DNA of 64,000 nucleotides. Source: Saccharicrinis sp965230625. GTDB taxonomy: Bacteria; Bacteroidota; Bacteroidia; Bacteroidales; Marinilabiliaceae. A program made the translations under genes and the position numbers. A model generated the notes under the pieces. It had not been told where the DNA came from and ran no database searches. It saw nothing but the letters and a program-made list of their open reading frames with translations. Positions 1-8,335 of this stretch are shown here, one piece after another. How positions within the stretch are numbered: the first letter of the stretch is position 1; each line of letters opens with the position of its first letter. The stretch covers positions 124,001 to 188,000 of the forward strand of contig CBDDLL010000001.1 in the NCBI GenBank assembly GCA_965230625.1, read 5' to 3'.

Positions 1-1797
1 CAGGATATAAGAAATATTGCGATTATAGCGCACGTTGACCATGGGAAAACCACATTGGTTGACAAGATGTTATTGGCCGGAAAGCTTTTTAAAGATCACC
101 AGGAAGTGGGTGAGTTAATTATGGACAATAACGATTTGGAAAGGGAAAGAGGGATTACCATCCTGTCGAAAAATGTTTCGGTGGTATATAAAAACACTAA
201 AATTAACATTATAGATACCCCTGGTCACTCCGACTTTGGAGGTGAAGTTGAGCGTGTTTTAAACATGGCTGATGGAGTTCTACTGTTAGTTGATGCTTTT
301 GAAGGTCCTATGCCCCAAACCCGTTTTGTATTGCAAAAAGCCATTGGATTAGGTCTTAAACCAATTGTTGTCATTAATAAGGTAGACAAGCAAAACTGTC
401 GCCCTGAGGAAGTTCAGGAAGCTGTATTTGATTTAATGTTTAATCTGGGAGCTACCGAAGATCAATTGGATTTTGTTACAATTTATGGATCAGCCAAAAA
501 TGGTTGGATGAGTACTGATTGGAAACAACAAACCAATGATATTTCTGCCGTTTTTGAAGCAGTAATAGACAATATTCCAGCACCTGAATTTTTAAGCGGA
601 ACTTCTCAAATGTTAATTACGTCACTAGATCACTCACCTTATACCGGACGTATTGCTATTGGGCGTGTTCACCGTGGAGAGATTAAAACCAACCAACAAG
701 TTTCACTTGTAAAAAGAGATGGTTCTGTTATTAAGTCAAAGATTAAGGAAATTAATGTTTTTGACGGACTCGGAAGAAAAAAAGCTGAGGAAGTTAAAAG
801 TGGGGAACTTTGCGCATTAATTGGTCTGGAAGGTTTTGACATTGGTGATACAATAGCGGATTTTGAAGAACCAGAAGCATTAGACCCAATTGCTATTGAC
901 GAACCAACAATGAGCATGTTATTTACCATTAACAATTCACCATTTTTTGGTCAGGATGGTAAATTTGTTACGTCTCGTCATATTAAGGATAGGTTAGATG
1001 CTGAACTTGAAAAAAACCTTGCACTTAGGGTGGAAGAAACCGAATCTGCAGATGCCTGGAATGTTTTTGGACGTGGTGTTTTACATTTGTCTGTATTAAT
1101 TGAAACTATGCGTCGCGAAGGTTATGAGTTACAAGTAGGACAACCTCGTGTAATCATTAAAGATATAGGAGCCATTAAACATGAACCTGTTGAAGAATTA
1201 ACCACTGACCTTCCTGATGAGTTTTCGGGTAAAGCAATTGAAATGGTTCAATTACGCAAAGGTGAAATGCTAAACATGGAGCGAAAAGGGGATCGCGTTG
1301 TTATTGAGTTTCATATTCCTTCAAGGGGAATTATTGGTTTACGTAATTCCTTGCTTACAGCAACGGCAGGAGAAGCCATTATGGCACACCGTTTTGTAGA
1401 GTTTCAACCTTATAAAGGTGAAATTAATAAACGTTTAAATGGATCATTAATTGCTATGGAAGATGGAGCAGCTATCCCATATGCACTAGATAAATTGCAA
1501 GATAGAGGAAAATTCTTTGTATCTCCGCAAGAGAAAATATATAAAGGACAAGTAATAGGTGAGAATAACAGAGACGGTGATTTAACAGTAAATGTTACTA
1601 AAACAAAAAAACTTACCAACATGCGCACACAAAGTTCGGATGAAAAGGTTAAATTAGCTCCACCAATCATATTCTCGCTTGAAGAAGCATTAGAATATAT
1701 ACAGGGTGACGAGTATGTTGAAGTTACACCACAAGCTATTCGTATCCGAAAAATATATCTTGAAGAACACGAACGCAAACGTTTAGCCAAGCAATAA
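1..1797 (+). CDS. typA: Translational GTPase TypA/BipA, 5'-truncated by the window edge
   Basis: Ribosome-binding GTPase of the EF-G/LepA superfamily, involved in stress adaptation and 50S subunit assembly. The reading frame is open from base 1 and gives 598 residues. The true start lies only a few codons upstream, since the family is about 600 residues long. The P-loop AHVDHGKTT is at the very beginning, followed by switch I (RERGITI), the G3 box DTPGH and the G4 box NKVD. The C-terminal half carries the family-specific region (RGIIGLRN, LTNMRTQ, LEEALEYIQGDEYVEVTP) that separates TypA from EF-G and LepA. It ends in a basic tail. A terminator-like hairpin follows 50 bases downstream, before a convergent gene. 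Identification is secure. Confidence 0.97.
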   Translation, partial: QDIRNIAIIAHVDHGKTTLVDKMLLAGKLFKDHQEVGELIMDNNDLERERGITILSKNVSVVYKNTKINIIDTPGHSDFGGEVERVLNMADGVLLLVDAFEGPMPQTRFVLQKAIGLGLKPIVVINKVDKQNCRPEEVQEAVFDLMFNLGATEDQLDFVTIYGSAKNGWMSTDWKQQTNDISAVFEAVIDNIPAPEFLSGTSQMLITSLDHSPYTGRIAIGRVHRGEIKTNQQVSLVKRDGSVIKSKIKEINVFDGLGRKKAEEVKSGELCALIGLEGFDIGDTIADFEEPEALDPIAIDEPTMSMLFTINNSPFFGQDGKFVTSRHIKDRLDAELEKNLALRVEETESADAWNVFGRGVLHLSVLIETMRREGYELQVGQPRVIIKDIGAIKHEPVEELTTDLPDEFSGKAIEMVQLRKGEMLNMERKGDRVVIEFHIPSRGIIGLRNSLLTATAGEAIMAHRFVEFQPYKGEINKRLNGSLIAMEDGAAIPYALDKLQDRGKFFVSPQEKIYKGQVIGENNRDGDLTVNVTKTKKLTNMRTQSSDEKVKLAPPIIFSLEEALEYIQGDEYVEVTPQAIRIRKIYLEEHERKRLAKQ

Positions 1798-1846
1798 ATA
1801 GTCTATTGGATTATTTATTGATTTGCTGTTTTTCGAGTTAGCAGCG

Positions 1847-1871
1847 AGCCGCATCTCTTAGGTGCGGCTTT
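1847..1871 (+). terminator. Hairpin terminator between typA and a convergent ABC gene
   Basis: The stem AGCCGCATC / GGTGCGGCT (one G-T pair, 5-base loop) is followed by a short T run. It lies between the typA stop and the stop of the convergent ABC gene, so it could serve typA and possibly both genes. Confidence 0.55.
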
Positions 1872-1874
1872 AAA

Positions 1875-3107
1875 TTACAACACCCTTCCAATACTACCTC
1901 CCTCCTTTAACTGTAACTCATAAATAAACTGAGGTTTTAGCCCTTTCTCGCTTCGGTGAGATACATAAATTACAGCAGTAGTACTTTCTTCGGCAATTTT
2001 TTGAATGAGTTCAACCATTAGAGATGCACTTGCATCATCTAAACCGGTAGATGGTTCATCCAAAATTAAGAGTGGCGGATGCTTAATCATTGCTCTTGCG
2101 ATAAGTACTAAACGTTGATTTACCTGTGAAAGACTATAAAATCTGTCATCTTTACTATCCTGTAAGTTCAATACATTTAGCCATTCTTGAGCCAGGTTCT
2201 TTTGTTTATCCGTAGGTTTTAGATATAATCCTACACTATCAACAAGACCCGAAATCAACATTTGTTCAACTGTATGATTCCCTTGAAATAACTCTGTTAG
2301 CGAAGGAGTAAAATATCCAATTTTTTCTTTTATCTGCCAAACGCTTTCACCACTACCTTTCTTATGCCCAAACAAAAATAGTTGTTGACCATAAGCTTTT
2401 GGATTATCTCCATAAATCATCGAAAGTAAAGTTGTTTTTCCTGATCCATTAACCCCTTTTAGATGCCAAAATTCCCCTTTTCTTATTCTCCAGTTTATGT
2501 TATTTATAATCTTTCTATTTTCATAAGTTACACATACATCTTTCATTTCTACCAATACATCCAGTATATTCGAAAAGGGATTGAATGTAGAAGGAATATT
2601 GTTTTTTAAAACCCTTTGTGTTTTATGTAAATGCTTTTGATTAAACTCTTGTAAAGAATAAATTCCAATATCTCTTTTAGATTTAATTAAAATAACCTCA
2701 CTTACAAATGGTAAAATATCATCCTGACGTTTAATTATCTGAACAATACAGATTTGCTTTGACACCTTAGCTAATCTCACTCTAAGTGCCTCCACCGAAA
2801 CAATATCTAAACAATCAAAAGGATTATCCAAAAGCAAAAAGTCAGGTTTTTGGTCAATTAAGTAGTTTAATAATGCTTTGCGTTGCTCTCCGCTACTAAA
2901 AGTTCTTATACTTCTTTTATCCTCTTCATGTAATATATATTTCTCGTGCCTTATTTCTTCATCAATAATTTGTTCCAACGTTATTGTAGAAAACAAAACA
3001 CCTCGCTTGTTCTTCAATGCAAGAATCTCACCTTTTCCTTTTAAAAGATTTTGTATCCACTTGTCTTTCATGGACAAATTATGTCCTTCAATTGCATAAT
3101 GTTTCAA
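1875..3107 (-). CDS. Two-domain ABC ATPase, ModF/PhrA-like, first domain lacking a Walker A
   Basis: Soluble protein of 410 residues with two ABC nucleotide-binding domains and no membrane segments. The layout resembles the ModF/PhrA group, whose role is poorly defined. Domain 1 (about 1-150) has a signature-like FSSGEQRK and a Walker B DFLLLDNPFD but no P-loop. Domain 2 (about 185-410) has Walker A GVNGSGKTT, Walker B LLILDEPSTGLD and the H-loop VSHRS, but its signature is degenerate (SLSQVNQ). In a head-to-tail dimer only one composite site would be canonical. The start is TTG, with an in-frame stop two codons upstream, so no missing N-terminal P-loop can be recovered; an ATG 12 codons in is an alternative start. 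It converges on typA. Confidence 0.75.
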   Translation of the reverse strand: MKHYAIEGHNLSMKDKWIQNLLKGKGEILALKNKRGVLFSTITLEQIIDEEIRHEKYILHEEDKRSIRTFSSGEQRKALLNYLIDQKPDFLLLDNPFDCLDIVSVEALRVRLAKVSKQICIVQIIKRQDDILPFVSEVILIKSKRDIGIYSLQEFNQKHLHKTQRVLKNNIPSTFNPFSNILDVLVEMKDVCVTYENRKIINNINWRIRKGEFWHLKGVNGSGKTTLLSMIYGDNPKAYGQQLFLFGHKKGSGESVWQIKEKIGYFTPSLTELFQGNHTVEQMLISGLVDSVGLYLKPTDKQKNLAQEWLNVLNLQDSKDDRFYSLSQVNQRLVLIARAMIKHPPLLILDEPSTGLDDASASLMVELIQKIAEESTTAVIYVSHRSEKGLKPQFIYELQLKEGGSIGRVL

Positions 3108-3253
3108 ACTCTATTGTCTATTATGGTATGAAATATTCCAATATATTTTATTTAGTTATATTCTCCAATTTATTTTATACAATAAACAATTGATCATATT
3201 ATCACCTACAACAGTATTTTTAATAATTTAGATGCAACAACAGCAAGGATCAT

Positions 3254-3970
3254 ATGGAATATCTAGAAGCAGCAATTATTTTAAAACGACTTATTTCAAA
3301 AACCAATTCACTTTTACTTAAAGAATATACTTCTGGGATAATGAATAAAAACATCATGCTTATCCGTTCAAACTTTGGAAACGAAATAGAAGTGAATATG
3401 AAATCATATACCAATCAAGTAATAAAAACACACCTTGAAGAATATGCTAATTCCGAGGCCTTTGTCATAAGCGACTTTGTTTCTGCAATGCAAGATGGTA
3501 AACTATGTAACTATTTCGTATACAAAGGGTACGGAGCATTATTTGATAAAGGTTTAGTTTTTTATCAATTTATTAATAACCAAAACTTTCAGCCTATTGG
3601 TAAATTAGAGTTCAGTAACTTGGAGCAAAATATATTTTACGATGTTGATGAACCTAAAATTAGAGCAAGTAAATGTTGCGCTTTAGAAACTGATGAAAAT
3701 ACAGCTAAAAATCCCAGCGTTGCATATTTAATTGAGAATAAAAATGAAGATAGGTTATTATTCGACATTCAAAAACTTATTTATGAAACAGCTAACAAGG
3801 TTCAAAAACACAAAAAACGACATTTTAAATTCTATATTAAAATAAATAAATTCATAGACAACGCCTCTCCTGGCTTTTTCTTAAAGCTAGATAATTTGCA
3901 ATATTCACTTACAAAAGAATTTAATAACGAATATCCTAATTGTACATTTATTTTTACAACTGAAAACTGA
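3254..3970 (+). CDS. Hypothetical protein, 238 aa
   Basis: I do not recognise this protein. It is 238 residues, soluble, without a signal peptide or membrane segment. It is rich in Asn, Lys, Phe and Tyr, with a mixed alpha/beta look and a KHKKRHFKFYIK basic patch near residue 190. The ATG start follows a purine-rich stretch (caaggatcat). It is transcribed away from the ABC gene. The next gene on the same strand starts about 120 bases downstream with its own likely promoter, so the gene is probably monocistronic. Confidence 0.6.
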   Translation: MEYLEAAIILKRLISKTNSLLLKEYTSGIMNKNIMLIRSNFGNEIEVNMKSYTNQVIKTHLEEYANSEAFVISDFVSAMQDGKLCNYFVYKGYGALFDKGLVFYQFINNQNFQPIGKLEFSNLEQNIFYDVDEPKIRASKCCALETDENTAKNPSVAYLIENKNEDRLLFDIQKLIYETANKVQKHKKRHFKFYIKINKFIDNASPGFFLKLDNLQYSLTKEFNNEYPNCTFIFTTEN

Positions 3971-4030
3971 TTGATTTTAATTATATATTAAAACATTTCT
4001 CACCTATTGTAATTCATAAAGCAATAGGCT

Positions 4031-4061
4031 TTGCCAGTATCCCATAATTTTCCCATTTTTG
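4031..4061 (+). promoter_or_regulatory. Probable Bacteroidetes-type promoter for the 4092 operon
   Basis: TTG at 4031-4033, 20 bases, then CATTTTTG at 4054-4061. This fits the Bacteroidetes -33 TTG / -7 TAnnTTTG pattern with one mismatch. Transcription would start near 4067, giving a leader of about 25 bases that contains the purine-rich aaaaaaggttggt just before the ATG at 4092. Confidence 0.45.
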
Positions 4062-4091
4062 CGCACTCAAATACTTATAAAAAAGGTTGGT

Positions 4092-4478
4092 ATGGCAGAT
4101 GTAATGAATTTGGAAGAACTTCATTTTCTTGGCATAAAGGTAGTGTATAAAGACATGGTAGATAAAGGGTATGAAGTTCTGAATGTTAGGAAAGAACTGA
4201 ATGTCAACCCTCAAATACTAGCTAAAAAAGACGATCAATTTCATATGGTTGTTGTAAAAACTGGTTATTATCCAGATATGGGAATTATACTACCAGAAGT
4301 TATTGCACAAGTGAGTGAATTAGGTAAAAAACATAATGCAATATGTTGGTATGCTAGTGTTGGAATTGCTAATGCCAATGGAGAAACCGAAGAAGAAATG
4401 GCAAAACCAATATCTGGTGGAGAGTATTACATTAATTATAAAGGTTTATTTCCTTTTCCTAAAAAAACTCAGTCTTAA
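4092..4478 (+). CDS. Hypothetical conserved-looking protein, 128 aa
   Basis: Small soluble protein whose family I cannot name. The ATG at 4092 is preferred over an upstream in-frame TTG because a likely promoter sits at 4031-4061 and the purine-rich aaaaaaggttgg precedes the ATG. The protein looks like a compact alpha/beta fold: a segment ending NVRKELNVNPQILA, a strand-rich FHMVVVKTGYY, then a helix and ICWYASVGIANA. It ends in a short Pro/Lys tail. It is the first gene of a tight run (5-base gap to the next gene) ending with dusB, so it is probably co-transcribed with the membrane protein, the thioredoxin and dusB. Confidence 0.65.
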   Translation: MADVMNLEELHFLGIKVVYKDMVDKGYEVLNVRKELNVNPQILAKKDDQFHMVVVKTGYYPDMGIILPEVIAQVSELGKKHNAICWYASVGIANANGETEEEMAKPISGGEYYINYKGLFPFPKKTQS

Positions 4479-4483
4479 ATACC

Positions 4484-5149
4484 ATGAACAAACAAATAAA
4501 AGACTTTTGGGGATTTGTTAAAAAGAACAGGGTAATCATATATACCTTACTAGGTGTTGCATTATTGATGCAAATATGCAGTAGGGGTGCCTTACCTCCT
4601 GTTAGGTCTTCGGAACCACAGGTTAAAGAAATTACTCCTGAAGTTAATGATAATTCAGTACCTGAAACGAATAATAAGAATACTGATAAGTCGAAACGAA
4701 ATGACTTTACCCACATTTTATTAATGGTAGGATTAATTCTAGCTTTTTTTGTTGCAAAACGTTATGGTTGGCTTGATAAACTATTTCCTAAAATAGTAAT
4801 ATTTAAAGTAGAGTATTACAAGCAAAAGAGTACAGGAAACCTACTACTAAAAGTATTTCTTATTAACAAAACCAAAACTTCAATATCCTTTAATAATCCT
4901 ATGCTGATTTTTTATAATGGCAGCAAAAAGCGTGAATTCGTTATTAAAAACATAGGGGGACAAAGTTATTTCCCTATTACCCTTACTCCCAATACTGGTA
5001 ACCGATTTACTATTGATGCACAAAAATTTTATAACAATGTACAAGGATTAGATGATTACAAAACAATCAGAATGGTAATTACCGATAATATTGGTAAAAG
5101 TTACAAAAGTATTAAATGGCCTACTTGGTTAACTTTTAGAAAGATATAA
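4484..5149 (+). CDS. Hypothetical membrane protein with two predicted TM segments
   Basis: 221 residues. Membrane segments are predicted at about 17-32 (VIIYTLLGVALLMQIC) and 76-92 (ILLMVGLILAFFVAKRYGW). They flank a Pro/Asn/Glu-rich loop that is presumably periplasmic. The C-terminal 120 residues are strand-rich (KVFLINKTKTSISFNNPMLI, then a region ending WPTWLTF) and could form a beta-sandwich on the cytoplasmic side if both helices span. No family is recognised. The stop codon abuts the following thioredoxin gene with no gap, suggesting translational coupling. Confidence 0.65.
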   Translation: MNKQIKDFWGFVKKNRVIIYTLLGVALLMQICSRGALPPVRSSEPQVKEITPEVNDNSVPETNNKNTDKSKRNDFTHILLMVGLILAFFVAKRYGWLDKLFPKIVIFKVEYYKQKSTGNLLLKVFLINKTKTSISFNNPMLIFYNGSKKREFVIKNIGGQSYFPITLTPNTGNRFTIDAQKFYNNVQGLDDYKTIRMVITDNIGKSYKSIKWPTWLTFRKI

Positions 5150-5755
5150 GTGATGGAGAGTTTTTTAAAACAACAATGGAAAAAATACAGAGCAAGAAAA
5201 ACAAAAGCTGGAATAGTTATCGATTTTCTATTTTTAGCTTTATTTATTGCAATGATCAACCCGCCTACCCGAAAAACAATTAGTTCATTTGTAATTAAAT
5301 ATACTATGGTGTCTCCAAAAGAAGCATCAAACAAAGTTCAACTAACAGAAAATGATTACAAATGGCATTATCAGGATTTAAATGGACAAAATGAGTATTT
5401 TTCGAACTTAAAGGGTAAAGTAATATTCTTAAACTCTTGGGCTACCTGGTGTCCTTCTTGTGTTGCTGAATTTTCTTCAATTAATGAACTTTACAATGAA
5501 TATAAAGATAAAGTTGAATTTGTTTTAATTAGTAATGAAGATGCATCTATAGTTAAAGATTTTCTGACCCAAAAAGAGTATTCTGTTTCTTCCTTTACTA
5601 AAATGGATAAACTACCCGAACTGTTTTATTCAGAAAGTATTCCTGCAACTTATATTATTTCGAAGAATGGTGAACTTGTTGTAAAAAAATTAGGCGCTGC
5701 TAAGTGGAATAGTGCAAAATCAAAAGAATTGTTAGACAAATTAATTGCGGAGTAA
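5150..5755 (+). CDS. Membrane-anchored thioredoxin-like protein (TlpA/ResA type)
   Basis: Thiol-disulfide oxidoreductase of the TlpA/ResA family, acting outside the cytoplasmic membrane. A hydrophobic anchor lies at about residues 22-38 (AGIVIDFLFLALFIAMI), after a basic N-terminus. The thioredoxin fold runs from about residue 75 with the active site WATWCPSC (CxxC) and a family-typical cis-Pro region (SIPATYIIS). Translation can start at GTG 5150 or at the ATG immediately after it. The stop overlaps the dusB start (TAATG). Likely roles are periplasmic disulfide reduction or cytochrome c maturation, but the neighbours do not identify a partner. Confidence 0.85.
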   Translation: MMESFLKQQWKKYRARKTKAGIVIDFLFLALFIAMINPPTRKTISSFVIKYTMVSPKEASNKVQLTENDYKWHYQDLNGQNEYFSNLKGKVIFLNSWATWCPSCVAEFSSINELYNEYKDKVEFVLISNEDASIVKDFLTQKEYSVSSFTKMDKLPELFYSESIPATYIISKNGELVVKKLGAAKWNSAKSKELLDKLIAE

Positions 5756-6759
5756 TGAAAATTGGAGATTTAGAGTTAAGGAAAAATCCGCTTTTATTGG
5801 CACCCATGGAGGATGTAACTGATCCTTCGTTCAGGTTGCTATGTAAAAAATATGGCGCTGATTTAATGTATACCGAGTTTGTTTCGGCAGATGCATTGAT
5901 ACGCAGCATTGAAAAAACCCAACGAAAACTCAAAATATTTGACGAGGAACGCCCAGTTGGTATTCAACTATATGGGAAGGACATTGATGCCATGGTTGAA
6001 GCGGCTAAAATAGCTGAAGATGCCAACCCAGAGCTTATTGATATTAATTATGGATGCCCAGTTAAGAAAATAGCTACCAAAGGGGCTGGGGCTGGTATGT
6101 TAAGAGACATTCCTAAAATGATAGAAATGACCTCAAAGATTGTACAGGCAGTTAAACTTCCTGTAACTGTAAAAACCCGTCTGGGTTGGGATGAGGATTC
6201 TAAGGTAATTGTTGATGTTGCCGAAAAATTGCAAGATACAGGTATTAAGGCCTTGACTATTCATGGACGTACACGTGCCCAAATGTACAATGGCGAGGCC
6301 GATTGGACTTTAATAGGTGAGGTTAAAAACAATCCAAGAATGCATATTCCTATTATTGGAAATGGTGATTTAACAAGCCCACAAAAAGCAAAATTATACC
6401 TAAACAAATATGGTGTTGATGCGTTAATGATTGGTCGCCCTTCCATTGGTCGTCCTTGGATTTTTAAGGAAGTACGTCATTATCTTGATACTGGTAACCT
6501 TCTGGATCCTCCTAAAATACCCGAACATGTAGAAATGATTAGGGAACATTTAAAAAACAGTATTGAGTGGTTAGGTGAAAGAAGAGGAATTCTACATATG
6601 CGAAGACATTTAGCAATTTCTTTTAAGGGATTAAGAGATTTTAGAGAATTAAAAATTAAAATGTTAAGAGCAAACACTGTTGATGAGGTAAATGAGTGCT
6701 TAGATGAAATTAAGGAAAAATATCCCGATGAAGTATCGTTGGTAGATACAAATATTTAA
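5755..6759 (+). CDS. dusB: tRNA-dihydrouridine synthase, DusB-like
   Basis: FMN-dependent enzyme that reduces uridine to dihydrouridine in the tRNA D-loop. The 334-residue TIM barrel shows the family motifs: APMEDVTD at the N-terminus, NYGCPVKKIATKGAGAGML containing the catalytic Cys, VKTRLGWD, TIHGRTRAQMYNGEADW, GNGDL and MIGRPSIGRPW. The C-terminal helical tRNA-binding domain begins near residue 245. The start ATG overlaps the stop of the thioredoxin gene by one base, so the two are translationally coupled. The motif set and length match the DusB/nifR3 type. Confidence 0.95.
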   Translation: MKIGDLELRKNPLLLAPMEDVTDPSFRLLCKKYGADLMYTEFVSADALIRSIEKTQRKLKIFDEERPVGIQLYGKDIDAMVEAAKIAEDANPELIDINYGCPVKKIATKGAGAGMLRDIPKMIEMTSKIVQAVKLPVTVKTRLGWDEDSKVIVDVAEKLQDTGIKALTIHGRTRAQMYNGEADWTLIGEVKNNPRMHIPIIGNGDLTSPQKAKLYLNKYGVDALMIGRPSIGRPWIFKEVRHYLDTGNLLDPPKIPEHVEMIREHLKNSIEWLGERRGILHMRRHLAISFKGLRDFRELKIKMLRANTVDEVNECLDEIKEKYPDEVSLVDTNI

Positions 6760-6819
6760 TATACAAATTGTAAAGAAATTATTTTAAAGATCGGCTATCA
6801 ATTTCTTTTCTTAGGAAAA

Positions 6820-7353
6820 ATGAAAACAATTACGATCAAATACCATAATACACCTATTGGTGAATTGATTATTGGATCTTATGATAATACTTTATGCCTT
6901 TGCGATTGGCGTTATAGAAAAATGAGAACTTCCGTTGATCTTCGAATACAGAAAGGATTACAAGCTGAGTATAAAGTGGGAGAAACTGATATAATCAACC
7001 AAACCATCAATCAACTTAACGAATATTTTCAAGAGAAAAGAACTGAATTTGATATACCTTTAAAGTTAATAGGCACTGAATTTCAACAACAAGTATGGAA
7101 TCAGTTAATGAAAATTCCTTATGGACAAACCTCTACTTACCTTCAGTTATCAAAAGATTTAGGAAATGAAAAAGCTATTAGGGCTGTAGCATCTGCCAAT
7201 GGAGCAAATGCCATTTCTATCATCGTACCATGTCACAGAATTATTGGTTCTGATAGAAAACTAATAGGTTATGCAGGTGGTCTGGATGCTAAAAAGAAAT
7301 TACTTCAACTAGAAAGGAGTGTTTGTAATTCGCAACAATTAAGTTTGTATTAA
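6820..7353 (+). CDS. ogt: Methylated-DNA--[protein]-cysteine S-methyltransferase
   Basis: Suicide DNA repair protein that transfers the alkyl group from O6-alkylguanine to its own cysteine. The protein is 177 residues. The N-terminal ribonuclease-H-like domain (about 1-85) precedes the winged-helix DNA-binding domain, which begins at the FQQQVW motif and continues through IPYGQTSTY. The active site IIVPCHRIIGSD carries the acceptor Cys in the invariant PCHR, followed by YAGGLDAKK. No AraC/Ada regulatory domain is present, so it is the stand-alone Ogt/MGMT type. It lies 60 bases after dusB on the same strand, with its own purine-rich ribosome-binding region (ttaggaaaaa). Confidence 0.95.
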   Translation: MKTITIKYHNTPIGELIIGSYDNTLCLCDWRYRKMRTSVDLRIQKGLQAEYKVGETDIINQTINQLNEYFQEKRTEFDIPLKLIGTEFQQQVWNQLMKIPYGQTSTYLQLSKDLGNEKAIRAVASANGANAISIIVPCHRIIGSDRKLIGYAGGLDAKKKLLQLERSVCNSQQLSLY

Positions 7354-7535
7354 ACAAAAAATTGATCGTTAGATTTAAGACATGAGACTGATTTACAATA
7401 TGTTTAAAGTTATCGCATTAAACAAATTACATTCACTACTTCAATTTTCTAATATTCAAATCGTTACAACAATGCCAACAAACCATTAAAAAAAATACCC
7501 AAAATAAGTATTTCAGGTATTTCTATTATAAAGTG

Positions 7536-7784
7536 CTACTTTTTCTTTGCTGCCTTCTTTTTTTCGGCCTTTTTCTTTGCTGCCAATTTTTTAGCTTCTT
7601 TTTTTGCCTCTTTCTTAGCTAGCTTTTCCTTAGCTTTTTTTTCTTTCTTTTTTTTGGCTTCAGCCTTTTTTGCTGCTTTCTTCTCAGCTTTTTCTTTAGC
7701 CTTTTTTGCTTTTAACTTTTTAAGTTCTACTTTTTTTTCTTCTTTTTTAGCAGCTTTTGCTTTTTTATCGTCTTTCTTTGACAT
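7536..7784 (-). CDS. Lysine/alanine-rich low-complexity protein, histone H1-like
   Basis: 82 residues, of which about 43 are Lys and about 19 Ala. It has a short acidic-containing start (MSKKDDKK) and then repeats of the type KKAEKKAAKK. This resembles the C-terminal tails of eukaryotic histone H1 and the bacterial H1-like or HC2-like nucleoid proteins. Binding to DNA or RNA through charge is therefore plausible. No globular domain is present. It is monocistronic, with 550 bases of non-coding DNA upstream. The low-complexity DNA (tttttt/cttt runs) makes chance open frames easier, so its reality rests on the ATG, the long open frame and the consistent amino-acid pattern. Confidence 0.6.
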   Translation of the reverse strand: MSKKDDKKAKAAKKEEKKVELKKLKAKKAKEKAEKKAAKKAEAKKKKEKKAKEKLAKKEAKKEAKKLAAKKKAEKKKAAKKK

Positions 7785-8335
7785 AATTAATAATTTAAAT
7801 GAGTAAGTTCCCTAATAAGCCTAATAGGGTTAATTCCTATTTGAAGAAATTCAAAAAGAAAGCACAAAGATATGATAAATAAATTAATTATTATCATTTT
7901 GTTAATTTAACGTTACTTAAACATAAGTTATAGTACTATGCTACAATTAATTAAAATATGATCATATAATTTTAACACATTGCTTCCAAAGAACGTAACG
8001 CCTTATTAAGGTAGAAGCTGTTTAATGATTATATAATTCTCACAAATTAATCTAAATGAACGGAAAACTTTATTAATGCTGATATGTAAAGAAATATAAA
8101 TAATGACATGTAATTATATTTATTATACCTCTATTGTTATCGTTAATTTAAGGATAACCTTACGAGACAAGTCATATTCTAATCGTATTTTTTCTTCATG
8201 ATAGAAATTCTCACTTAAATTAGGTTATGCTTATGTTTTCTCATTCTGAAAAACTCAATAATCCTACTCTTGACATGACATTATTTTCAGAAAGAATATT
8301 ACCCGTTCTTAATACAATAGACAAATAACTCAATA
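7785..8335. other. Non-coding interval, nothing recognised
   Basis: 550 bases of AT-rich DNA between the 3' end of gspF and the start of the lysine-rich gene, both on the minus strand. I see no open frame of note, no strong hairpin and no repeat. It presumably holds the end of the secretion transcript and the promoter of the lysine-rich gene. Confidence 0.5.

Noticed and set aside
1410..1790. Long open frame opposite typA
   Set aside because: It is the antisense shadow of the conserved typA sequence.
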